From the NCBI GenBank assembly GCA_937893225.1, contig CALBJM010000296.1, positions 1-8,034 on the forward strand: a stretch of DNA of 8,034 nt, given 5' to 3'. Source of the stretch: an uncultured Erysipelotrichaceae bacterium. Lineage in GTDB: Bacteria; Bacillota_I; Bacilli_A; Erysipelotrichales; Erysipelotrichaceae. The notes beneath the pieces were generated by a model. That model made no database searches. It saw only the letters and a program-made list of their open reading frames with translations, and was not told the origin of the DNA. Position 1 is the first letter of the stretch. Each line of letters begins with the position of its first letter. The position numbers and the translations under genes were made by a program. Below are positions 1 to 6,988 of the stretch, one piece after another.

Positions 1-25
1 ATTCACATCTTTTTACAAACATTCC

Positions 26-55
26 AAAAAAGTACGCTAGTTTTTCTAACGTACT
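26..55 (-). terminator. Rho-independent terminator closing the operon
   Basis: Read on the minus strand, AGTACGTTAG and CTAGCGTACT pair as a 10-bp stem with a single G-T (G-U in RNA) pair, around a five-A loop. A run of U follows immediately (A26-A31 on the plus strand). The stem begins about 20 bases after the stop codon of the last gene (stop at 75-77). The polarity of the U tract shows it works for minus-strand transcription only; nothing comparable follows the stem on the plus strand. The loop and stem are read directly from sequence; folding energy was not calculated. Confidence 0.9.
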
Positions 56-74
56 CACAATTTATAGACTAAAT

Positions 75-2159
75 TTATAATATTCTTCTTTTCTGTAAAA
101 AGAGCACCCCACACACAGTAGCAATACTTAATCCAACACCCACCAATGGTCCGGAAGTTGCACCAGAACAACTTGCCCATTGTTGTCCAATTCTACCAAA
201 TTGAGATTCTACAAGTGATATCTCATCTGCAGACATTCCAAATTTTTGGGCAACTTTTTCTAAATTGAGCTCAAACTCACATGAATCTCGACCATTTTCT
301 CCAATAGTCATTATCATTGTGCCATAATGATTATTTCCATATTTTTGTAATTCTGATAAAGTTGGTGCATTACTCCATCCTTTTGTATCAACTAATTCAA
401 ATTTATATGTACCTGCCGGAAGATTAGATAGTTGTGGATCCCAATTGATATTTCCTTCGCTATCGACTGCTACGAGTCTAGGATAAAATTCATATGCTTC
501 ATTATGATTTAATTTAATTGTAATAGCCTGTGAAAACTCTCCACCAGCTTCTTGCATATGTGCTGGCATATCTGTTGTGACATATTGATACAACATCTTT
601 CCTTTTGAAGTGATTGCTGTATGAGAGTCCAATACATCTTCTTGTGTACCATTTGTAGCATATTCATAATATGTATATGGATAATTATCCCAATCTCCAT
701 ATTGTCCATCTATGACGATTGGTGCTTCTTCGCCAGCAGTTCCCAAACTACCATTGAGATTAGAAACATCTTTCACAAATGGCTCTAAAGAATTATCATC
801 TGGGCCATAAAGTCCCCAATTAATAGTATTTTTATAATTCGGTAATTGTGAAGCTGGTATTGCAATTTCCCATTGTGCGCCAACATGAACGCTTTGGATA
901 CCTTCTGCCTTTGAAGTTACAGTTCCATCAGGATGCAACGTTAAAACTAAATGTCTACCTAAATCTGTAGAAATATCCCATTTTCCATTACTATGTGTAC
1001 CTGCACCACCTGCATTTCCACTTGCACCATCTTTTATATACACGTATACATAATCCCCATCAAATACCATTGCGGTACTCTCTAAGCAATTTGGATGTTC
1101 TGGATTTGGACAGACCGCATCATACTTTTTCACAGCATTCCAATCATCAAATCTTCCATCTATAACAATACCATGGTACGTATTATCGTCATCTGGCGCA
1201 GAATTCACACCATCAAGAATGCCAATGGATGCAGAATCTATTGTTGTACCAGCAAATGTAATCGTATATTCCCCTGAAAGCTGTTCTGCCGGGATACAAA
1301 ACTCTACATAGTATGGTGCCGCTGAATTTCCATGTGCCTCATTTACATATGCTTTATTTTCAATATTATTGATTTGCTGCGTATTTGTATTACCATTTTG
1401 TGTAATAGAAAATGTTTTCCATAAATAATCTCCATACCATTCACTTACAGCATTTCCTTCAAACTCAACATACAAGTTTCCAGAAGTATCTTTCACCATT
1501 TTCCATGATGTAATAGCACTATCATTGGATAATAAAGCAGATACATTTTTCCAATCTTTTACTGCTCCATCAATTGTAATTTTTCCAGAAAGATTTGGAG
1601 TTACATCACCTGTATCTGGAGTTGTTTCTGGAATCGATGGCGTTTCTTCAGGCACTGGTGTTGGTGTTTGCTCTGGCGTTTCAGTTTCTTGAGGAAGTTC
1701 AGGCTCTGTACTTGCGGAAAGAGAGAACGTTTGTCCATCTACTGTAATAGACGATGCTCCAATTAAAGCTGATTTATTGATTTGATATGTTAGATTGAGT
1801 AAGCCAGTATTTTGATCTATAGCACCATATGTAAAAGTTGCATCAACTGCTTGCCAATCTACAGAGATGCTTGCACTTTGACTTCCAGCTTGAACTATAC
1901 AACGCATTGTTTTCGTTGCTCCATTTTCATAATTCACAGTCATTTCTTTTGTCATGTACCACCATGAATTTGAAGTTATGTTTCCACTTAAAGCTATCTC
2001 TATCGCATCAGCTCCGCTTGTAATACTTGTATTGATTGTATCTTGTTGTGTAGTATTTTCTGCATATGTTGTAGTTATATTGTGTTGTACACAAAATCCT
2101 GTTGCTAAAAACGCACTCATCAATATTGCAATACAATTTCTTCTACGTTTTGTTTTCAT
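75..2159 (-). CDS. Secreted surface protein with three IDG-DW modules and a putative Firmicu-CTERM sorting tail
   Basis: A 694-aa exported protein, last gene of the operon. Residues 1-33 form a signal peptide: basic KTKRRR, a hydrophobic stretch, and probable cleavage after TYA. An N-terminal beta-rich domain (about 45-148) leads to a Pro/Glu/Thr-rich linker (about 151-188). Three related modules follow, beginning ITIDGAVKDW (194-203), IVIDGRFDDW (331-340) and IVIDGQYGDW (481-490). The second contains CPNPEHPNC (350-358), a possible disulfide or metal loop. The C-terminus is ASCSGATSGP (662-671), a membrane segment (about 672-688) and QKRRIL. This is the tripartite layout of exosortase-type CTERM signals; there is no LPXTG. 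From memory it fits the Firmicu-CTERM domain linked to exosortase XrtG. Binding to a glycan, or being modified and anchored by this operon's products, is inference. The start is set by a strong AGGAGG site in the 13-nt gap after the preceding gene. Signal peptide and anchor are confident; the CTERM family name is less so. Confidence 0.87.
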   Translation of the reverse strand: MKTKRRRNCIAILMSAFLATGFCVQHNITTTYAENTTQQDTINTSITSGADAIEIALSGNITSNSWWYMTKEMTVNYENGATKTMRCIVQAGSQSASISVDWQAVDATFTYGAIDQNTGLLNLTYQINKSALIGASSITVDGQTFSLSASTEPELPQETETPEQTPTPVPEETPSIPETTPDTGDVTPNLSGKITIDGAVKDWKNVSALLSNDSAITSWKMVKDTSGNLYVEFEGNAVSEWYGDYLWKTFSITQNGNTNTQQINNIENKAYVNEAHGNSAAPYYVEFCIPAEQLSGEYTITFAGTTIDSASIGILDGVNSAPDDDNTYHGIVIDGRFDDWNAVKKYDAVCPNPEHPNCLESTAMVFDGDYVYVYIKDGASGNAGGAGTHSNGKWDISTDLGRHLVLTLHPDGTVTSKAEGIQSVHVGAQWEIAIPASQLPNYKNTINWGLYGPDDNSLEPFVKDVSNLNGSLGTAGEEAPIVIDGQYGDWDNYPYTYYEYATNGTQEDVLDSHTAITSKGKMLYQYVTTDMPAHMQEAGGEFSQAITIKLNHNEAYEFYPRLVAVDSEGNINWDPQLSNLPAGTYKFELVDTKGWSNAPTLSELQKYGNNHYGTMIMTIGENGRDSCEFELNLEKVAQKFGMSADEISLVESQFGRIGQQWASCSGATSGPLVGVGLSIATVCGVLFLQKRRIL

Positions 2160-2163
2160 ATCT

Positions 2164-2169
2164 CCTCCT
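2164..2169 (-). promoter_or_regulatory. Strong ribosome binding site for the surface protein
   Basis: On the minus strand AGGAGG sits four bases upstream of the ATG at 2159-2157 (TAGGAGGAGATATG). It is the best Shine-Dalgarno match in the window and far stronger than those of the other genes, suggesting that the surface protein is made in greater amount than the membrane enzymes on the same message. Confidence 0.85.
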
Positions 2170-2172
2170 ACA

Positions 2173-4605
2173 CTAATTTTTAGATATTTTAAATAAATAG
2201 ATAGCCATTACTATACCAACGCATGTAATAATCCAACCAATTATTTGATGCATTGTAAAACGATAATGAATAGATAAAGTTCCATCGCTCATTACTAGAA
2301 AGTTATTTTTGACTGTATATTTTTCATCTATATTCATACATTTGGCATATGCATATGGAATCATAATATCAGAACCTTCTCCACTTATAGTAATTCCTTT
2401 ATTTATATTTTCAACTTGTAGGGAAACGATTTTTCTTACCGGTAATTCTTGACTTGAAACATTTAAAGCATGATTCAATAGCATTCCAACACTTTCATCA
2501 TGTGTCAATCCATAAAATTGTGTCAGCCTAAATCCAATGACATATATATTATCATTTTCAACTGTACCAAAAAAAGGAAGTTCAACATCATCTGCATACA
2601 CTTTTCCAAGTACATTCCGTAATCCATTGACATATACCGTTGTCCAATTCGAAGTATCGATTGGAAATAAATCTGGATTGATTGTTCCATCTACAGTATC
2701 CATTTCTGGAAAACCATATTTAAATTGTATTGGCTGGCACTCTAAAGACAAGAAATTTTGATGATGGGTACTTGGATCTTCTGGTATACCATCTGCAGCA
2801 ATAATGATCCTAATCCCTTCTTCAGACAATTTTTTTACGATTTCTTCTGCCTTTTCACGATTAGAATATGTAAATCCTGCAAGATATATCACTTTATATT
2901 TTTCTAAATCTTCTATTGAATAAGTCGTAATATCCGTACTATCACCAAGTTCAAACGACGGAAATGCTTCACAAATATTTTCTGCATTCGTTCCAATAGC
3001 TAAATATTGATATGTATTTTCTGTACCATATATACCGTTCACATCATATACATACAATCGATAATCTTGATTCTTTTTTACCCGCTTATAACCAACATGC
3101 AAAGCATCTTCATCTAATTTTTCTAAATCTTCTGCATCTCCATTTTGCATTTGATCCACACGAACAATTACACTATCTGCCCCATAAGACAAAAGTCTAT
3201 CAAACATATATAAATAATTCCCATTATGCAATGCTTGATTTAACATCCTCGTATTATTCCTCGTTTCAGAAGCTGTCCATCCACTTCCAAACACTGCATC
3301 GCTTCCACCATTTCCACTCACTAGCCAAGTGCCCATGGATGATAATGTACTATTGTCTAATAAAGCAATACGGTTTTTACTCAAAGATTTAGCTTCACTA
3401 ATAAAAGTATACTCCGACTCCATTTGCATGCGTTTTTTATCAGAAATACCAGACCACTCGCCATACACCATAGATAATGAAGGTATACTATCTATAGCAA
3501 TCAAAATAATGACAATTAAAGATATACTCTTTTTTAATGTAAACCAAGCCAAATAATCCACAAGCAACATTGCGGTAGCAATTGCACACATATTCAACAT
3601 TTTAAGAACTGATGAACAATACAAATACTGTATAAAAGAATAAGCAATACTCGACGAAAGTACTACAACGAGCAGTAATGTAATTGCGCTCGCTTTTTCA
3701 CTATTCTCATGAAACAGCAGTTGAAAAATTGCTAACAAAACAACAGAAACGCCAATATATGCGTATGCATTATCACTAAAAAGACGATGCAATGGATTTA
3801 AACTTATAGATAAACTTTGATAACTTCTCGCTAATGATTCACTCGCTTCACTATAATGTATATTTCCGCTTATTGCCGGAATAAACCAAAATGCCCCTAA
3901 AGAAATGCCTGCCACAACCGCAAAAACACTCTGCAATCCTCTTCGATTACTTTTTCCAAGGAAAGATAGAACACATACCCATATAATAAATACCAAGAAA
4001 AACATAATTGCATATGTTTCTTCACATAAACTCAGAAGCATCATCAAGAAAATGGTTCCCACTACATTTTTCTTTAAACCGTATCGTATAAATTGTTTAA
4101 TATTATAGAAAAGTACTGGAATAACTAACAATACTGCCATTCCTCCAGCTAAATCTCCTTCTCTAAACCAAATATAAAGATTCATCGGAAAGAAGAACCA
4201 CAAAAAACCTAAAGCAAAACTCTGTAAATAATTATCCTGGTTTTCTTGTAATCCTATATAAAAAATTTCTAATGCAGAAACAATGAAAACAAGAGCAGTA
4301 GTAACGAGATATGCATTTATAGCTTCGCCCCCAGTACAAAACTCAATAAACGCCATTACATATGCTGGAAAAACCCCAAAATACCGTAATAATTCTGTTC
4401 CATTATATAACGTAGGATCATACCACAGAAAAAATTGTCCATTTCTTATATGTTGTAATAAAGTATCTGCTCGATATATGTGAAACATTGTATTTTCACC
4501 ATCTGGATATGTTCCACTCTTCATCAACACAAAAATGAGGCCTACAGCAAATAAAACATACAATAGTGATGAAATAATGATCCATGTAGTTTTCTTTTTA
4601 TCCAT
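2173..4605 (-). CDS. Polytopic membrane protein, PTPS-related / GT-C-like (possible polysaccharide synthase or polymerase subunit)
   Basis: An 810-aa integral membrane protein. TM1 is at about 8-28, followed by a first outer loop with YPDGENTMFHIYRADTLL (33-50), then NGQFFLWYDPTLYNG. About ten further hydrophobic segments run to about residue 380. A large soluble, probably extracytoplasmic domain spans about 385-783, and a final TM (about 785-805) ends in KISKN. An acidic residue (D35 or E37) plus H42 in the first loop after TM1, with a G-F-P-A continuation, is typical of GT-C glycosyltransferases. It also matches my memory of the Pfam 'PTPS-related membrane protein' family (PF10131), to which Listeria PssD also appears related. 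A true PTPS-related gene lies immediately upstream, overlapping by 8 nt. Likely role, inferred: transfer or polymerisation of a surface glycan at the outer face of the membrane. The Shine-Dalgarno is weak, so translation is probably coupled to the upstream gene. The catalytic role is unproven. Confidence 0.85.
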   Translation of the reverse strand: MDKKKTTWIIISSLLYVLFAVGLIFVLMKSGTYPDGENTMFHIYRADTLLQHIRNGQFFLWYDPTLYNGTELLRYFGVFPAYVMAFIEFCTGGEAINAYLVTTALVFIVSALEIFYIGLQENQDNYLQSFALGFLWFFFPMNLYIWFREGDLAGGMAVLLVIPVLFYNIKQFIRYGLKKNVVGTIFLMMLLSLCEETYAIMFFLVFIIWVCVLSFLGKSNRRGLQSVFAVVAGISLGAFWFIPAISGNIHYSEASESLARSYQSLSISLNPLHRLFSDNAYAYIGVSVVLLAIFQLLFHENSEKASAITLLLVVVLSSSIAYSFIQYLYCSSVLKMLNMCAIATAMLLVDYLAWFTLKKSISLIVIILIAIDSIPSLSMVYGEWSGISDKKRMQMESEYTFISEAKSLSKNRIALLDNSTLSSMGTWLVSGNGGSDAVFGSGWTASETRNNTRMLNQALHNGNYLYMFDRLLSYGADSVIVRVDQMQNGDAEDLEKLDEDALHVGYKRVKKNQDYRLYVYDVNGIYGTENTYQYLAIGTNAENICEAFPSFELGDSTDITTYSIEDLEKYKVIYLAGFTYSNREKAEEIVKKLSEEGIRIIIAADGIPEDPSTHHQNFLSLECQPIQFKYGFPEMDTVDGTINPDLFPIDTSNWTTVYVNGLRNVLGKVYADDVELPFFGTVENDNIYVIGFRLTQFYGLTHDESVGMLLNHALNVSSQELPVRKIVSLQVENINKGITISGEGSDIMIPYAYAKCMNIDEKYTVKNNFLVMSDGTLSIHYRFTMHQIIGWIITCVGIVMAIYLFKISKN

Positions 4606-5029
4606 GTTGCTTTACGATCCCATCCACAATCGTTTCAATTTCATAATCATTGTTTGGTTTGTCCAGTGTCACACAATATGATCTAGTAGGTGTTTCTGCA
4701 GTTTCAACAGAATATAAGACTCCTCCAACACTCTCAATGATTTCAGCACATTTTTCTGTGAAATAATCTGTCATATTTTCAAGTGTTGGTATAATTGAAT
4801 CAAATGGTTCTACTTCATTTAAAATACGATTTTGATATTTTTGAAAATATGAATCAATCTTCTTTTCAATTGTTGTAAATTCAATAAATAAAGATTTTGG
4901 CAATCCAAAATGAAGCTGTATTTCCCAAGTATGTGGATGTATTTCTCCTTGTTCACTGCCTATAATGATATAATGCTTAGCATTTAAGTAAAACTTTAAT
5001 TTGTATTCTCTATTCTTTGGAAGTTGCAT
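4598..5029 (-). CDS. 6-pyruvoyl-tetrahydropterin synthase-related protein (probably not a pterin enzyme)
   Basis: A small (143-aa) cytosolic protein of the PTPS/QueD fold. Visible family features are NAKH and HPHTW, giving the three zinc histidines H19, H31 and H33; ILNE before the PTLEN motif (81-85); and VET (E109) near the C-terminus. The active-site Cys normally found before HxH is absent (EQGEI in its place), and the Asp-His pair before xLNE is replaced by Gln-Asn (66-67). Pterin or 7-deazaguanine synthesis is therefore unlikely. No other queuosine or folate gene is nearby. It fits the PTPS-related small proteins recalled from XrtG loci, perhaps binding a ligand or a partner membrane protein. 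Start choice: ATG at 5029 has GAGGA eight bases upstream. The alternative ATG at 5044 (148 aa) has AAGG directly abutting it, which is too close to work. The gene overlaps the upstream one by 20 nt and the downstream one by 8 nt. Confidence 0.82.
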   Translation of the reverse strand: MQLPKNREYKLKFYLNAKHYIIIGSEQGEIHPHTWEIQLHFGLPKSLFIEFTTIEKKIDSYFQKYQNRILNEVEPFDSIIPTLENMTDYFTEKCAEIIESVGGVLYSVETAETPTRSYCVTLDKPNNDYEIETIVDGIVKQHG

Positions 5030-6038
5030 GATTATTTTCCTCATCCTTATTAAATTTCATAGTATAAAAAGAAGCGCAATAATATTCATCAGATACATAT
5101 GATTTCAATTGTTCTACTGTTTCATATATCGATAATAATACTAACGTCTTTTCTTCTTTCTCAAAACAAATCACATCGTTCGGCAAAAGAACCAAATTTT
5201 GTTCAATATAGTTTTCTTTATCTTTTGATGACTGAAATTGTAATTGAACTACAATTCCTTTCGAAATATTCCTCTTGGCAAATGCCTTTGCAAATGCAGA
5301 AATAGACAATATATTCCAAACTTTTTTAGGCGTATTATCATTATCTTTATTCACCAACTGCTCATTCAACTTAACTACACTTTCATTTCGTTCTTTAACT
5401 TCTTTTCTTGCTTCCAAATTTTCCAACACTTGCCTATCATATTTCCAAGAAAGAATACATGCCAGCACGAGTAAAATCAGTACGGTTCCATAATACATAA
5501 TATATAGTTCTATCTTTCCATGTAGATAATCATTATTATCAAGAATTGCTTCACGATTAGAAAGAAGAACAAGTCTATATTGCGTATCGTTATAGTTAAA
5601 CGCTGCACCTGAAGCAATATATTTTCTATTATTCAACTCAATCATTTGATGTTGTACGGAACCTTGCTTTAAACTTTGATAAAAAGCTTTAGAACTATCT
5701 GAATTATAATATGTTGAAGTCGTAAGATCTTTGTATCGATTTGTTTCTAAAACATCTTTTACAAACACAATTGTTTCATCTTTTGTAAAAGCCCAATAGC
5801 GATTTGAAGAAGCATCAAGCGTTGAAAGTATATTCGTTATAATTTCTTCATCATCGCGATTTTCTTTTAAGTTTATTTGATCTAGAACTAGCTGAACATA
5901 TCCATCTTGCGAACTAGCCGCAACAGATAAGATACCTTCTTCAAATTGTTGCATTTCATAATTGAGTAATATAAAAGACACACACGCTATCACACAACTT
6001 ATTAATACTGTCTTAGAAAAAAGTTTTTTTATCTTCAT
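5010..6038 (-). CDS. Two-TM sensor-like protein with a degenerate GGDEF-like cytoplasmic domain
   Basis: A 342-aa protein: TM1 at about 10-27, an extracytoplasmic domain at about 28-174 (Cache-like size and placement), TM2 at about 176-197, and a charged coiled coil at about 200-230 (ENLEARKEVKERNESV). The C-terminal domain (about 238-330) is read here as a GGDEF-fold remnant. ILSISAFAKAF resembles the LTGLxNRxxF start. LPNDVICFEKEEKTLVLL (285-302) aligns with the RxxDxxxRxGGDEFxxLL stretch. The signature would then be EKEEK (293-297), so no diguanylate cyclase activity is expected, and the I-site RxxD would be LPND, with the Asp kept and the Arg lost. Listeria PssE is a precedent for a degenerate GGDEF protein acting as c-di-GMP receptor in a PTPS-related exopolysaccharide operon, but PssE keeps its I-site. 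Likely role, inferred: regulatory subunit of the membrane glycan machinery. The start uses AAGGTG five bases upstream of an ATG that overlaps the preceding TGA (ATGA). The gene call is confident, the GGDEF reading moderate. Confidence 0.8.
   Translation of the reverse strand: MKIKKLFSKTVLISCVIACVSFILLNYEMQQFEEGILSVAASSQDGYVQLVLDQINLKENRDDEEIITNILSTLDASSNRYWAFTKDETIVFVKDVLETNRYKDLTTSTYYNSDSSKAFYQSLKQGSVQHQMIELNNRKYIASGAAFNYNDTQYRLVLLSNREAILDNNDYLHGKIELYIMYYGTVLILLVLACILSWKYDRQVLENLEARKEVKERNESVVKLNEQLVNKDNDNTPKKVWNILSISAFAKAFAKRNISKGIVVQLQFQSSKDKENYIEQNLVLLPNDVICFEKEEKTLVLLSIYETVEQLKSYVSDEYYCASFYTMKFNKDEENNHATSKE
5038..5042 (-). promoter_or_regulatory. Ribosome binding site deciding the PTPS-related start
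   Basis: GAGGA on the minus strand lies eight bases before the ATG at 5029-5027. The more upstream in-frame ATG (5044-5042) overlaps this site, and its only candidate site (AAGG at 5048-5045) touches the start codon. This favours the shorter product. Confidence 0.6.
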
Positions 6039-6988
6039 GCATTCACCTTCATTATTTCATCATACTTAGTCGAATTTTTCTGAATTTCATCATATAACCA
6101 GTTAAATCCTCTGATTTCACTAATTGTTTGTTGATCAGAAAATAAATTAACACCTAACCCAAGTCTATCTCCTTCTATTGAATACCCTAATACAGATAAT
6201 ACTGTTGGAAACATATCCAATTGTGTAGCAATGCGATTTGTAGTCTTTAGTTCCTTACCAGTATTCACAAAAACGTTATATACTGTCCTATCATAGTTAT
6301 TGATTCCTTTCACAAGAGAGCTATCCATTCTAGGATGATCCCCTGTAATCACAAAAACAGTATCTTCATAGAAAGGTTGTAATTTACACCAATCTAAAAA
6401 TTCTCGAATTTGTTCATCATTACAATGTGCTACATTTGCTGTAACATTAGCATATTTTTTTTCGCATTTATCACACTCATGGCCATCGGGTGCATGCAGA
6501 TCCACAGTCAACATCGTTAAATTAAATGGCTGATTTAAAGCATACATTTTAGTAAGTTCATCCTTTGCAATATCAAACAAATGATAGTCTTCAAATCCCC
6601 ACCATCCATCATTATATCCAGCAGGAAGATATCCTTCTTTCCTAGCCTGAAATAAATCCATTATGGAGTAATTTCCATGTTGTTGAAAAAAAGCTTTTCT
6701 GCCTCCGAAATCGGCATTAGAACCACACAAGAATTCTTGTGTATATCCATTTTCACCTAAGATATCACCTAGTGCTACCACATGAGCATAATCTTGTTGT
6801 GAATTAGTTGTATTTTCATTCTCTGCACCTTTATATGGCAATCCTGTCTCACTGGCAAATAAAGCAGCCATGGTCCAATTAGTTCCAATTAAATTATGCA
6901 ACCCGCCTAAAGGCTTACTACTATCTTTAAAGCTGATATTCTTTTCAGCCAAAGCAGTTAAATTAGGTATATAGTTTTCACTTTGTTC
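6035..6988 (-). CDS. Catalytic half of an OpgB-like phosphoglycerol transferase (LTA-synthase/sulfatase superfamily), frameshifted from its N-terminal part
   Basis: This frame continues the upstream gene after the poly-G run: EQSENYIPNLTALAEKNISF follows directly, as expected after the YVESLETTYAD motif. Numbered from the alanine-glutamate-lysine start (residue 1 at 6952), GTNWTMAALFASETGLP holds the probable catalytic Thr (T27). DLHAPDG holds H153, and GDHPRM (204-209) the Asp-His metal ligands. The cysteines of CDKC (160-163) and AHC (177) match the Cys-containing insert I recall in OpgB. LGLGVNLFS near the end is also typical. The family transfers phosphoglycerol, usually from phosphatidylglycerol, to glycans or teichoic acid at the outer membrane face. 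The catalytic domain looks complete. Position 6952 is only a TTG with no ribosome site, so I do not treat it as a real start. The domain would be made only if the frame is restored. The TGA overlaps the next gene's ATG. Confidence 0.83.
   Translation of the reverse strand, partial: EQSENYIPNLTALAEKNISFKDSSKPLGGLHNLIGTNWTMAALFASETGLPYKGAENENTTNSQQDYAHVVALGDILGENGYTQEFLCGSNADFGGRKAFFQQHGNYSIMDLFQARKEGYLPAGYNDGWWGFEDYHLFDIAKDELTKMYALNQPFNLTMLTVDLHAPDGHECDKCEKKYANVTANVAHCNDEQIREFLDWCKLQPFYEDTVFVITGDHPRMDSSLVKGINNYDRTVYNVFVNTGKELKTTNRIATQLDMFPTVLSVLGYSIEGDRLGLGVNLFSDQQTISEIRGFNWLYDEIQKNSTKYDEIMKVNA
6044..6049 (-). promoter_or_regulatory. Ribosome binding site of the sensor-like gene
   Basis: AAGGTG on the minus strand, five bases before the ATG at 6038-6036, lies inside the last codons of the phosphoglycerol transferase gene. 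With the ATGA stop/start overlap it suggests translational coupling. Confidence 0.6.

Noticed and set aside
26..60. A bidirectional terminator serving a converging plus-strand gene.
   Set aside because: Only the minus-strand reading has a U tract after the stem, and no plus-strand gene is seen approaching it.
2085..2159. Lipoprotein signal (Cys9 or Cys23 in the surface protein).
   Set aside because: Cys23 is preceded by TGF, which breaks the lipobox (bulky Phe at -1), and Cys9 lies before the hydrophobic core. A standard signal peptidase I site after TYA fits better.
1954..2196. A hydrophobic 80-codon open frame on the plus strand.
   Set aside because: It is antisense to the signal peptide and N-terminal domain of the surface protein; the hydrophobicity arises from the reverse reading.
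2176..2300. A separate promoter for the surface protein gene.
   Set aside because: AT-rich TAAAAT-like boxes exist on the minus strand, but none has a TTGACA-like partner at 16-18 nt. The 13-nt intergenic gap favours co-transcription.
3012..3392. A 126-codon open frame on the plus strand.
   Set aside because: It lies antisense inside the 810-aa membrane protein gene, has no ribosome site or recognisable motif, and its His/Leu/Tyr-rich composition is what a complementary-strand shadow gives.
6035..6952. An independent 305-aa sulfatase-like gene starting at TTG 6952.
   Set aside because: The TTG has no Shine-Dalgarno. The residues upstream in the same frame (EQSENYIPNLTAL) are family-conserved, and the protein would lack the metal-binding ESL segment and its membrane anchor. 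It is better read as the frameshifted continuation of the upstream gene.
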